From positions 48,142,849 to 48,206,848 of the forward strand of contig CM035151.1 of NCBI GenBank assembly GCA_020205615.1: 64,000 bases of DNA. The letters are read 5' to 3'. The DNA is from Panax quinquefolius. Its lineage: Eukaryota > Streptophyta > Magnoliopsida > Apiales > Araliaceae. The notes beneath the pieces were generated by a model. It saw nothing but the letters and a program-made list of their open reading frames with translations. It was not told the DNA's origin and ran no database searches. Below are positions 23,164-34,989 of this stretch, piece after piece; position 1 is the first letter of the stretch, and every line of letters starts with the position of its first letter. A program made the position numbers and the translations under genes.

Positions 23164-23387
23164 TGTAAGACCCTAACTTTTATAAATAAAGATTAAATTT
23201 TCTCGAAATATATTTTTGAATATTATGGTGTGGATATGATATAATGTTATAGTTGTGGGTAATATTTACAAATTTTGCAAAGAAAGCAAGTGGTTATATA
23301 ATATTCGATTGGTCGGGGAATATTCATTTTAACAGGGAATATTTGTACGATGACCCCAAAACGTGCAATTATCGAAACTATAATTTT

Positions 23388-23397
23388 CTATAAATAG
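23388..23397 (+). promoter_or_regulatory. TATA box of the Gyp2 LTR
   Basis: CTATAAATAG followed by GAAGCTCATTCTTC, as in the Gyp5 LTRs. Confidence 0.75.
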
Positions 23398-23579
23398 AAG
23401 CTCATTCTTCTTTCATTCTCACCCATTCACTAAGTCTCACAAGAGCAATTATTATAGAGAGAAAGAAGAAGAGAAGTCTGCTACCTCATTATTCCAAAGA
23501 TCCGCTTTCTTACGAGGTAAGGGTATTATTTCTTTCGTATTCATGAAGAGAGTTATTTTCTTTCAATACTGTAAGGGTT

Positions 23580-24005
23580 GTTATTCCATTCTTTATTATT
23601 ACATTGGAATAACTTGTCATGCGGTGATCTATCGCATGCCCGTGAATTCTTTTGTTATTCTATTCTTTATTATTCTGCTTGGAATAACCTATTTGTCTTG
23701 ATCTATCGCATGCCTCGGTGAATTTTATGTTATTCCATTCTTTTTTTTATTACATTGGAATAACTCATGCATGCGATTATCGCATGCCTGGTGAATTCTT
23801 TTGTTATTCCATTCTTTATTATTCTGTTGGAATAACCAGTCTATGTGGTCTATCGCATGCATGGTGAATTCTTATGTTATTCCATTCTTTATTATTCTGT
23901 TAGAATAACCTGTGTATGTGGACTACCGCATGCATGGTAAATGATCCTTCGTATTCATTCCTTATTAAATTATGGAAATGATCTGTCTACGTGGACTACC
24001 GCATG
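23580..24005 (+). repeat. Tandem array of double hairpins after the Gyp2 promoter
   Basis: About five units of roughly 75-90 bp. Each has GTTATTCCA ... TGGAATAAC (first at 23580-23613) followed by CATGCG ... CGCATG (23618-23638). A last variant unit uses TCATTCC ... GGAAATGA. The array lies just downstream of the donor-like site. Confidence 0.8.
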
Positions 24006-24314
24006 GCGGGCAAAAATCCATTTGTAGTTTTATATATTCTATTATACTCAATTAGTTAAAGTTTTGGCTTCTATACTCCATAAAATTAGTAGAATATCCT
24101 GGATATTTGCGCTTCATCCAATATCTTTTCATGAAAATATTCTTCTGAGCATTCTTGAATTTTACTCCACAAAACAGTATCATGTTAACAATGTGGACGC
24201 TATTGATTTCTGGATAAATTAAATTATAAATCTTTAAAGATTTATCCTTGAACTTGTTTTATTGAATTTTTATATCATTGTTATCATCCTCATGTTTATA
24301 ATATGTTGAAAGTT

Positions 24315-24553
24315 ATCTGTGGCCTGTAGTGCATAGATGGACTTGGTATGATTATAACGAGGATTATTCGGTATAATCATGGTAGTAATGTTACAAATGA
24401 TGTGGTAAAAGTCCTCATTGGCCGTAGTGCATTGATGGACAATTGTTGGCATGATCATGACCATTGATGAATACACGAATATCCTTGGCCCGTAGTGCAT
24501 GGATAATTTGTGGTCGTGATACTAATGAATATCCTTGGCCGTAGTGCAGGGAT
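24315..24553 (+). repeat. Hairpins with GCCNGTAGTG loop in the Gyp2 LTR
   Basis: ATCTGTG/CATAGAT at 24315-24338 and ATCCTTG/CAGGGAT at 24531-24553 pair with one G:T each. Two further units near 24415 and 24480 have one mismatch. The loop matches the Gyp1 array although the stems differ. Confidence 0.75.
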
Positions 24554-24687
24554 GATGTGGTTTATTTATTAAGTTGAGTCTCAGCGATAAAAGTGATGAA
24601 AAACCTTTTAAATCATAGAAGATAGTAGATTTTATTCTCTACTTGATTCTTCTAATGGATTGATTGTTCCACTACAGTTAAACTTGA

Positions 24688-27600
24688 CCTCACCCTATTT
24701 GGTTCACCAAAATCAACGGTTAAAAATGACGTGTAAAATAGGACACACTTATCTATAATTCTCAATAAAATTATTTTCGTACTGTTTTAAGGGAAACCTC
24801 AATAGCTATAGACCATCGTTCTAATTCCCTGTTACCCCCGCTCGACATAGCTACACTCTTAATACCTGAAAGGAATTGTGAAGCAAAAGGGTGAGCACAA
24901 CTAGCCCAGTAAAGAATATCACGACTAAAGATAATTAAATTATCAATAACATTCATCAGTGATAAATCAAAGATTTAGAACATATGGTAGATGATAAAAC
25001 TTTTCAACCATAGTTGCAGCGGAATGAGCAATCCATTAGAAGAGTCAAATAGACCATAAAGTCTATTATCTTCTCCACGTTAAAAATCCACCAACAATGT
25101 TTTATCCCCGTAACATCGATCGAACAATTCGCATCACAATTAGGTGAATAACTCATAATCATAATTGTGGTTCTAAATTCCTCTTCGCACCTAGGACGAA
25201 GATAATTTTCATCACATGTCTTTACCTGAAACATCAAAGACCATGGTTATACCAAATCACAATTCTTGTCCATAATCATACTAATAAATTCATCCTTCCA
25301 CTACGGGCCAAAGATATTCATTAACAGTTCATCTTTCCACTCCAGGCCAAAGACATGCAACTGTATTTTAGAAGAGTAAAGTAGAGCATGATATCTACTA
25401 TCTTCTACGAATTAAAAGTTTTTCATCAACTTTATCGCTGAGACTCAACTTAATAAATAAACCACATCATCGAATCATCCCTGTACTACAAGCCAAGGAT
25501 ATTCATTCTTATCACGACCATGAATTATCCATGCACTACGGGCCAGTGATGATCGTGTTTTCATCAACGGTCATGATCGTGCCATAAAAATTCCTCTATG
25601 CACCCTTGGCAGAAGAGAACCCATGGTCATAATCATACCAAAAACTGTCCATCAATGCACTACGGGTCAATGAGGACTTTTATCACATCATTTGTAACAT
25701 TACGGTCATGATTATACCGAATAATTCCTGGTCATAATTATACCAAGTCCATCAATGCACGTAAGCCACAGATGACTTTCATCACAATATAAGCATTCGG
25801 ATGAGGACAATAATATAAGCATTAATCAAACGAAAACAAGGATAAATATTAAAGACTTTAAATTTATCCAGAGATTAAAAATATCCCAATGTTATCAATC
25901 ACATAACAATCTCATAATCTAATATCATTAATATTATAACAATATTTTAATCATTTCTTAAACTTATAAACAATTTATTTTACTTGTTTACACTTTATCA
26001 AACAATGCATCTAATCAATCAAAAATGCCATACTCATAAGATTTCATCACCAATGATCAAATCTCTCATCAAAAATTTGCATATACCTTATATAGGATTT
26101 CCAAGCCATAAAATCCTATTTAACAATTTTTCAACTTCACATAACATATTTAATTCATATGTTCGTAACTAAACCATTTTCATGAAAAATACCAAATTAG
26201 TCCCAAACATTTTTCTTTTCTGGGATTTAGCAGAATATATTCCCATATTGAACATATATTTTTATCAAAATTTTTAAAATTCATTTACTATTTTTCATAT
26301 GGCCAGAACTGCCGAATATTTAGACATTTATCATAAAGTGTACTTTCGTCCAAAAATTCCGAAATTTACAGGGTATACTCCTGTTATATACATGTACTCC
26401 CAATAAATATTTTGCCAATTTTGGAGTTAACCAAAAGGAGTTATAAGAGTTTACTTTTAAAATAGTCTTTTCACATAAAATTCATAACTCTTAATCTATT
26501 CATCCAAAAATCACCATTTGTGGACACAATCTAGAAAACTCATCAAATTATCATTTCAAATTTTTCCAGAATTTTTGAGGGTCAGAAAAATTACAAAATT
26601 ACAAATGGATTTTCACCCGCGATGCGGTAATCCGTGTAGACAGATCATTTTCATAATTTAATAAAGAATGAATACGAATGATCATTCACCATGCGTGCGG
26701 TAATCCACATATACAGGTTATTCCAACAGAATAATAAAAAATGGAATAACAGAAGAATTCACCATGCATGCGGTAGTCCGCGTGAGAGCAGTTATTCCAA
26801 TGTAATAATAAAGAATGGAATAATGTAAGAATTCACCGAGCATGCGATAGACCACATGACGGAGTTATTCCAATGTAATAATAAAGAATAGAATAACAGA
26901 AGAATTCACCATGCATGCAATAGACCGCACAGATAGGTTATTCCAACAGAATAATAAAGAATGGAATAACAACCCTTACGATTATTGAAAGAAAATAACT
27001 CTCTTCAAGAATACGAAAGAAATAATACCCCTTACGAAAATCAAACGAAAATAATATTCATACGAATACGAAAAATAATTTCTCTTCAGAATATGATATA
27101 AATAATACTCCTTACCTTAGAAGAACTGGATACTGGAATAGTGAGGTAGCAGACTTCTCTTCTTCTTTCTCTCTATAATTTCTCTCTATAATAATTGCTC
27201 TATAGCTTTAGTAAATTGGTGAGAAATGAAGGAAGAATGAGCTTCTATTTATAGGAAAATATAGTTTCAATAATTGCACATTTTGGGGCTCGAAATATTA
27301 TAGTATAATACCTTCCTCTTTTTCTTCTATTTTAATTTAGTCTTGCATGTATTATCAAACTTGCACCACCTCCCCTAATAGTAAATCATGTGAATCAATA
27401 GTAAATCATGTGACTCAATAGTTCTAAATATGTGAAAAAATTAATTATAGTATAGTACCTTCATCTATACCTTCATTTTTAATTTAGTCATGCAAGTATT
27501 ATCAATCTTTCACCAACTCCCCTAATAGTAAATCATGTGAATCAATAGTACACACATATGAACACATAGTTATAAGCATGTGAATTAATAGCATTTAATT

Positions 27601-28431
27601 GATCATTTATTCGGTTAATTACCCGATTGGTCAATATAACCTCCAGACATCAATTATTATCGAAATAAATGTCGATTTCCACTAACACTAATAATTCCCA
27701 CACAATGGAACTATCAATTTCATCTTTAATCAACACAAACTTATTTATCATTAATATTATAACTCATAATATTTAACAACCAGGTCGTTCCCAGGAAAAA
27801 GGAGGCTTTTCGATAAGGATTTCTCTCTATTGGCGCACAATTAGATTATCTAACCTCTCCTTGACAGAACTTCTAGACATTGTCAATATTGCAAATAATA
27901 ATATGAATAACTTTGTCGTCTCAATTATTGATTTAATAAAATAACATATTATACAGATGATACTGTGACGATAATTGAATCAATAATATGAGAGATATGA
28001 TGCAACAATTATTATAGCAATAATTGAGTATAACTGAGTGACTTTTTACGTAAGCATCAATAATCAATACCGTGTACTACTATACAACCACGCCGCATTT
28101 CTTGTACTTTTTACTACCGGATAGTTCAACTGATTTAACTTGGTAACACTTTCGTAGTTATTTTATAAAAATGATAATTACATGCGTTTTTTTTTACTAC
28201 GACAATACTTCCGCTAGGGGTCCACTAATGATTGTTCCGTTGTACGGATATTCCCCGACAAAAAGAATATTCCCCGACCAAACGAATATTTTATAACAAC
28301 TTGCTTAATTTGCAAAAAAAAATTTCACATATCACCCTTAACTTTAACCTTTTATCAATTTAACCATTTAGTAGATAGAATATTTATAAGAAAATTGAAT
28401 ACTTTTATTTCATAAAATTCGGGGTCTCACA
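24688..28431 (-). repeat. Gyp3 3' LTR, truncated
   Basis: Minus-strand start TGTGAGACCCC at 28431, TATA box complement at 27245-27254, donor-like AG|GTAAGG at 27115, hairpin array at about 26620-26960. An AT-rich block at 25780-26600 has no counterpart in Gyp5. GTAGTG-loop hairpins lie at 25290-25700. About 570 bp of the end (equivalent of 28933-29506) is missing. A block around 25010-25075 reappears in altered form at 25360-25420, an internal duplication. Confidence 0.85.
27245..27254 (-). promoter_or_regulatory. TATA box of the Gyp3 3' LTR
   Basis: CTATAAATAG on the minus strand. The equivalent in the 5' LTR is 49268-49277. Confidence 0.7.
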
Positions 28432-28768
28432 ATCTCCTCTCCTTATGAAATTTAGCCCTCGAAATTTATGTACATACCTGGTATTCGAAGAGATGAGAAT
28501 ACCTTGCTTTCTTTTTGGATTGTACCTTCTCGGTTATTTCCTCTGTATCATGATTTTCCCATTGCCCATCTCCTGTATTTCAGATATCATTCTGGAATAT
28601 ATCTTCAAAACAAAGGTTAATTGACATATCACAATTTATCAACTTATCAAGTAAAAATTTCAGCTTAGGTAAGTCACACACTAGCGAAGTATATTACTCG
28701 TCTCTCCCTTCCTAGTTCTAGACTCATATCTCCGCCAGCGACCGTATCCCTAAGCTCTGATACCAAAT

Positions 28769-28900
28769 GTGACTCATGTCCCAACCGTGGACAACACCTT
28801 ACATTGATACCAATCAGTTTGCCACCGCAGAACGACGTCCCCTATGGAGAGTCTAGCTTCGGTGCATCCCCCATCAACAGGAAGTCACCAGATAGAGGCT
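28769..28900 (-). repeat. 132 bp module, copy 1
   Basis: Begins TGTGACTCATGTCCC and ends AGATAGAGGCT on the plus strand. The same module, diverged, is at 34042-34173 in Gyp4. It has no open frame of note. Confidence 0.8.
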
Positions 28901-28918
28901 CGGGGCTCATTACTTATA

Positions 28919-28930
28919 GCTCTGATACCA
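28919..28930 (-). other. Primer-binding site of Gyp3
   Basis: TGGTATCAGAGC on the minus strand, complementary to the 3' end of initiator-Met tRNA, two bases from the LTR end. Confidence 0.85.
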
Positions 28931-28932
28931 AA

Positions 28933-30451
28933 TGTGATGCCCCCAAAATAGGTATACATCATCCATCTTGAGTCGCCAGAAAATACACTACTAACAACTC
29001 CATTTATACAACTGTCATGCAGAAAATGACCACAGTTAAACTGTGAGTTTTAATACAAATATATATAACTCTCGTGGTGCCTTGACCACAAGACCTTACA
29101 ATGGTACCTTACATAAAGGTACAGTCAATAACTGTTTTAGAAATTAAAATCTTTGGAAAATACTCAAGGAAACCTTCGTACATGAGATCAGGCCATGCGT
29201 CTAGGTTATGATAGATATCATATGTCCACAGAATTATCCTTTGTTGACCCAATAGTCCCCAAAGAAAAACAAGAAGATTGCTATCATCTTCTCTCCAATG
29301 GTGAGTCTTCTCTTGACATATAATTATCTCCATTGTCTCCAATTTAGAATTATATTTCAAGCAAACTCCAAGATTATATAGGTAGTTCTCGTAGATATAC
29401 TCAGCAAGTGGATATGCACAACCCTGTCTTATGATAACATAAATGCGTCTGTCATTAGACATCTTGTATGATCGTGACAAAAACGCCCTTCTAAAGTTGG
29501 GTTCACCTCACCCTATTTGGTTTACCAAAATCAACGGTTAAAAATGATGTATAAAATATGACACACTTATCTATAATTCTTAATAAAATTATTTCGGTAC
29601 TATTTTAAGGGAAACCTCAACAGCTATAGACCACCTTTCAAATCCATTGTTACCCCCGCTCGACACAGCTACACTCTTAATACCTGAAAGGAATTGTGAA
29701 GCAAAAGGGTGAGCACAACTAGCCCAATAAAGAATATCATAACTAAAGATAATTAAATTATCAATAGCATTCGTCAATGATAAATCAGTGATTTAGAACA
29801 TATGGTAGATGATAAAACTTTTTAACCATAGTTGCAGCGAAACAAGCAATCCATTAGAAGAGTCAAATCAACCATAAAGTCTATTATCTTCTCCACGTTA
29901 AAAATCCACCAACAATGATTTATCCTCGTAATATCAGTCAACAATTCCTGTCCACAATCAGGTGAATAACTCATAATCATAATTGTGGTTTTAAATTCCT
30001 CTTCGCACCCAGGACGAAGATAATTTTCATCACATGTCTTTACCTGAAACATCAAAGACCATGGTTATACCAAATCACAATTCTTGTCCATAATCATACT
30101 AATAAATTCATCCTTCCACTATGGGCCAAAGATATTCATTAACAGTTCATCTTTCCACTCCAGGCCAAAGACATGCAACTATATTTTAGAAGAGTAAAGT
30201 AGAGCATGATATCTATTATCTTCTACGAATTAAAAGTTTTTCATCAACTTTATCGCTGAGACTCAGCTTAATAAATAAACCACATCATTGAATCATCCAT
30301 GTACTACAGGCTAAGGATATTCTTTCGTATCACGACCACGAATTATCCATGCACTACGGGCCAAAGATAATCGTGTTTTCATCAACAGTTATGATCATGC
30401 CATAAAAATTCCTCTTTGCACCCTTGGCCGAAGAGAACTCATGGTCATAAT
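28933..30451 (-). repeat. Gyp3 5' LTR, part nearest the primer site
   Basis: Plus-strand left end TGTGATGCCCCC. It includes a block (about 29060-29500) with no match in the other gypsy LTRs and a 123-codon open frame. From about 29505 on it parallels 24690 onward. It is cut by Gyp4 at 30452; the five bases before the cut are ATAAT. Confidence 0.85.
29109..29480 (-). CDS. Open reading frame of 123 codons in the Gyp3 LTR, unknown
   Basis: Starts MSRSYKMSNDRRIYVIIRQG and ends in SKTVIDCTFM. No domain, signal peptide or membrane segment is recognised. It lies in the only stretch of the Gyp3 5' LTR without a counterpart in sister LTRs, and the matching part of the 3' LTR is deleted, so no comparison is possible. 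It may be captured host sequence or chance. Confidence 0.25.
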   Translation of the reverse strand: MSRSYKMSNDRRIYVIIRQGCAYPLAEYIYENYLYNLGVCLKYNSKLETMEIIICQEKTHHWREDDSNLLVFLWGLLGQQRIILWTYDIYHNLDAWPDLMYEGFLEYFPKILISKTVIDCTFM

Positions 30452-33157
30452 TGTGACGCCCCCAAAATAGGTCCAATCCACCCAACCTATTCTGAGTCGC
30501 CAAATACATGGTACAGAAAAACCTATAATTTCATTAATACAATTGTCGTGCAAAATACGACAACACATAAACTATGAGTTTAAATATAAATATTGTCTTC
30601 TAGACAATATCCAAACTCAAATAAAGTCCTCATTACAATTATTGATACACTATTTTATAAAATATTGAGGACTACTAAAATAACTGTCTTGAACCATTAC
30701 TCCACACCCCAACTAGTTTCCGCTATATTCTCGTCTCCTGAGAAGAAAAATGGAACAAAAAGGAAAAGGGTGAGCTCAACTAGCCCAGTAAAGAATATTA
30801 TGACTAAGATAATGTACAACAAATTATCCTTAGTCTTCAACAGGGAAAAATTTGATAGAATACAATAGACATCAAGTTTTAGATCAGCAACTGCAGCGGA
30901 AACAACAATTCATTAGAAGAGTTTAGTAGAGAATGAAATCTACTATCATCTATGAATTTAAAAGTCCATCATCGATATTTTATCCCTGTAACATCAATCA
31001 ATATACATCTTGAATCAAATAGTTATCTTTGCACTACAGGCCAAAGATATTCATCAGTTGGTCATGTTCATCTCAACACCTTTTCATCTTTGCACTACGG
31101 GCCAAATATATTCATCAAGAAATCATTCATAATTGCACTACAGGCCAAAGATATTAAGAAATATCATCATTTAGGACTGATGATGATGAAAAATATATTT
31201 TAAAAAAAATAAATCTAGTGAGACAAAAGAACAAATAGTAAGGATTCATACTTCGGTTTATCCATGTTCAAAAATACTCCATAATAAACTATTGTGGAGC
31301 AGAATTCAAAAATGAATATCAAAACATAGATCTAATCAAAGATAGAAACCATAATAGACAATCTTGGACAGAAAAGAAAATTTAATTTTTCTGTGAATAG
31401 TGTCGTATACGTGAATAATGCTGTATACGTGAATAGTAACTTCGACACTAAAAGGTAGAAATTCCACAAGAAAAATTATCATGCTTCATGAATAGTACTC
31501 ATGAATAGTAACTCATGAATAGTAACCTCGACATGAAAAAAATAAGAATTTCACAAGAAAAATCTTACCAATACTTCGGTATAATGATATTGAAAGAAAT
31601 AATATCATTTATAAAAAAAATAACATCCCTTACCTCCAAAAAAGACAAGATTTTACATTTGGAATATCGGATATAGTCTTTGAAGGAACTTGCAATCAGA
31701 TAGCAACACTCAAAGTATCAAAATACTCACAAGAATACGCTCGATATTATAGAGAGAGAAAACTTCAGTTTCTGGTGTGATTTTCAATTCTAACCTAAGC
31801 ACCCTATTTATAGAAAAATACTTAGAACACCAAAGCAGAAAATTTAATATAATATAAATATAAATAAAAAAATTCACACCCACCTAAGACCAACTGAATT
31901 CAGCACATTTATATCACATGTGGGGCCCACCAACATAATAAAAACATTTTTCTTAAAAATAATAATTAAAACTTTAAAAATTAATTATTACAAAACTTCA
32001 ATAATTCATAATAAATAGTCATTTTTTCAGAAAAATTTGAATCTTATGTATATTCCATAGGAAATTCAATTCTCTACAACTTTGTAAGTTTAAGTTTTTC
32101 CAAATTTCAAACAGAAATTGACCGAAATTCACATACGAACGATTTTACAGGCTATAATCAAATTTGAGTCAAAAATGGGGTCCATCAACACACAAAACAT
32201 GTGTTAAAAAATTTTTGTCACAAAAATACTCTTCCTCCTCATTTACTCAAATATCACACATTCATTGTAAAAATATCATCATTATTATATTATTATAATA
32301 TAATAATAAATTATTTTATTAGAAAAGATAAAATATCAATTTTCAACAATTGTCACTTTTCTAAAAATTCCTCCATTTATATCCACATAAATAAATATTT
32401 TTCTTATCATATAAATCAATAATTAATTATTCACAAATAATATTATAGAATCACAATAATGACAACCAGGCCGTTCCCAGGAAAGAGGGGGCTTTCCAAT
32501 AAGGATTTCTCCTTATTGGCGCGTAATTAATTAGGTGACCAAACCTCTCCTTAGACAGAACTTTCTAGACATTGCCAATAATGCTATCTAATAATATTAT
32601 TCAAATAATATGAATTATTGATCTGATAATGGGAAATACTGTGTAGTGATAATTATTAAAACAACAATAATATAAAATATTAACGCAACAATTATTGAAT
32701 CAATAAAATAAAATATTGAACAGTAATTATTGTAACAATTATTTAGTAGTGTCTTCTTACGTAAGAATCAATAATTGGTGTAATACTGGTGTCTTCTTGT
32801 AACAATCGCCAGACATCGCGTTTTTTAACCACTTTGGTATTCCAAAAGTGTTAATTGGTAACAACTACCTCTGTTATTTATAAAAACTCATACATATAGT
32901 TTTCTTCATCCAATCGCTTTCCAGTTATATGGGGCCCACATAAAAATAGTGCGTGCGTCGTTTAATATTCTCCGACGAAGAATATACCACGACCAAACGA
33001 ATATTCCCCGACAACAATTTTATAACCACTTGCTTATTTAAAAATATTTGCGCATTTTACCCATAACTAACCACATTAATCAAATCAACCCCTTACTATT
33101 TCAAAACAATAATTAGAGAAAATTAAATCTTTATTTATAAAAAGTTGGGGCCTTACA
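30452..33157 (-). repeat. Gyp4 3' LTR (2706 bp)
   Basis: Plus-strand ends TGTGACGCCCCC and GGGGCCTTACA. TATA complement at 31804-31813, donor-like GAG|GTAAGG at 31633, tandem TTACTATTCA-type repeats near 31490-31530, GTAGTG-loop hairpins at about 31025-31155. Same family as Gyp1. Confidence 0.92.
31804..31813 (-). promoter_or_regulatory. TATA box of the Gyp4 3' LTR
   Basis: CTATAAATAG on the minus strand. The 5' LTR has the same at 37620-37629. Confidence 0.7.
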
Positions 33158-33168
33158 ACCTCCCCTTC
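33158..33168 (-). other. Polypurine tract of Gyp4
   Basis: AGAAGGGGAGGT on the minus strand stands between the pol stop and the TGTAAGG of the 3' LTR. Confidence 0.75.
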
Positions 33169-33540
33169 TTATGAAATTTCGTCCTCGAAATTAACGTACA
33201 TACCTGGTGTTTCGAAAAGGTGAGGATACCTCTCTTTCATTTCTGATTCCAACTCCCAGGTCATTTCTTCAATAGCATGGTTCCTCCACAAAACCTTAAC
33301 TTGTGGTATAACCTTTGTGCGTAGGACATGCTCCTTCCTATCCAAGATCTTGACTGGTACTTCCTCGTACGTTAAATCTTTGGTTATCTCGTCTGGTTCT
33401 AACTCAATAATGTGGTTCGGGTCGTCCACATACTTACGTAACATCGATATGTGAAAAACGTTATAAACACGCGACATACTTAGATGTAAAGCGAGTCTAT
33501 AGGCCACAGTTCCTATTCGATCGAGGATTTCAAATGGACT
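33169..33540 (-). pseudogene. Gyp4 pol: chromodomain-like tail
   Basis: The open stretch 33169-33507 reads [20 protein letters not shown], then [40 protein letters not shown] and the terminal NFEDEIS. This resembles the C-terminal part of Tekay/Del chromovirus integrases. Upstream it runs into a deletion that removes the integrase core. Confidence 0.85.
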
Positions 33541-34870
33541 AATAAATCAAAGGTTGAGATTTCTTCTCTTCATCAATTCTTACTTCTAGAATAACGCCTT
33601 CTTGCACCTTCTTCTGTATATTCATCAGCTCCGGTGTGTAGCTTGAGCGATTTTAACTTTCTCGATTAAAGTCGATTCTACTCGTATATCATCACGTGGG
33701 TCCCTAGATTCTTTAATTCTATCTCTATCATTTGTAAGTTATACGAAATGGGTCTTTGACAATATCGCACTCGTACTCGTATACGATCTTCTACTCAACA
33801 CGTCAGCTACCACGTTCATTTTTCCAGGATGGTATGGTCAGAACATGTGCCGAAATGAGTCTCCTCTTAAGTTCTTCGAAGCTCTTCCCACATTCCTTGC
33901 TCCATTCGAACTTTATATCTTTTTGAGTCAGCTGAGTTAATGGAGTAGTGATTCGAGAAAATCTTTCTACAAATCTCCGATAATAACCAACTAAGCCTAG
34001 AATGCTACGTATTTCGATTATTGACTTAGGTTGCTCTCAACTGTGACTCATATCCCAATCTTGGATAGCACATCACAATGGTACCTATCAGTTTCCCACC
34101 GCACGAATATGACATCCCCTACAAAGAGTCTGGTTTTAGTGCATTCCATAAAGGAAGTCACCAGATAGAAGCTAAGGTACCAACTCCTGTTGTTCGGTTT
34201 TTAACTCTTGAAGTTCAATAGGAGCCATTCGATATGAGATTTTAGAAATGGGTTTTGTACCGAGTTCAAAGTCGATACAAAATTCAATATCACGCCCTGG
34301 GGTAGGCCAGGAAGTTCTTCAGGAAATACGTCAGGAAATTCATTAACAACAAAATATTATTCAAATATGACGTATTCAAGTCCATGACATGGGTAAGAAA
34401 GCTTGACATCCGTTTTTTAATAAACGAATGGCTTTATGGCTTGATATGACAGTGATTGACTTTAGTAGTTTGGGTGCTTGAATTCGCATAATAGGTTGGT
34501 TAGGAATATGAAAACTAACAACCTTACGAAAACAATCAATTTTAGCATGATGAGTGGTTAACCAATCAATCCCTAAGATCACATCAAATGCAAGAATTTT
34601 TAAAGATATAAGATCAACAGGTAGGGTGAGGGTACCAATGTGAATCAAGAAAAATTTATAAACAGCGGATGTAACGAAAGTTTCTCCTAACGAAGTTTCA
34701 ACAAATAAGTCAAAGTCTAATTTCTCAGTAGTCAAGTTCAAACGTTGAGCACAAGTATGAGAGATAAAAGAATGGGTAGAATCGGTATCTAATAAGGTAT
34801 AAACTTCGCAAGAATTTATGATTAACTAACCCGTGCTAACTTCGTTCGGGTTACTCGCTTTTTGAGAAGT
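33541..34870 (-). pseudogene. Gyp4 pol remnants: RNase H, RT and protease pieces
   Basis: Compared with Gyp6, the piece after 33540 jumps to the connection region, then to RNase H fragments (33650-33900) and the RT end (33900-34030). The 132 bp module (34042-34173) stands where about 600 bp of RT should be. The reading resumes in the RT start (34175-34330). The protease region 34376-34741 is open ([37 protein letters not shown]). The catalytic RT motif is missing. Confidence 0.8.
34042..34173 (-). repeat. 132 bp module, copy 2
   Basis: Same orientation and same length as 28769-28900 with several substitutions, but placed in the RT region at a deletion rather than in the leader. Confidence 0.8.
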
Positions 34871-34989
34871 CACGAAAAACGATCTTCCAAGAACTGCTGA
34901 CTTTGACTTGTCCGGGACAGCCTTTGGAGTCACCATCCTCGCTGGACTTGGTTTCGCTATAGGACAATCTTGAGCTATATCACTGTCTT

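Larger units (their letters stand above)
23164..24687 (+). repeat. Gyp2 5' LTR, truncated at its right end
   Basis: Starts TGTAAGACCC and has CTATAAATAG at 23388, a donor-like AG|GTAAGG at 23517, a hairpin array (23580-24005) and the GTAGTG-loop hairpins (24315-24553). It stops within a stretch matching Gyp5 at 47188 and is fused to oppositely oriented Gyp3 sequence. By comparison with Gyp5, roughly 400 bp of LTR plus the leader and gag start are missing. The body of the same element resumes at 59754. Confidence 0.85.
28432..28932 (-). mobile_element. Gyp3 internal remnant with duplicated primer site
   Basis: From the 3' side: the pol end (YPHLFE-type tail, 28450-28560) with a purine-rich tract at 28432-28446, then directly a stretch like the region before gag (28570-28620), then leader. 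Primer sites TGGTATCAGAGC occur at 28754-28765 and again at 28919-28930. A 132 bp module (28769-28900) lies between them. Everything from gag capsid to integrase is absent. Confidence 0.8.

Noticed and set aside
30593..30868. 91-codon frame with a near copy at 36377-36652
   Set aside because: Same position in both Gyp4 LTRs, antisense to the element; no protein features.
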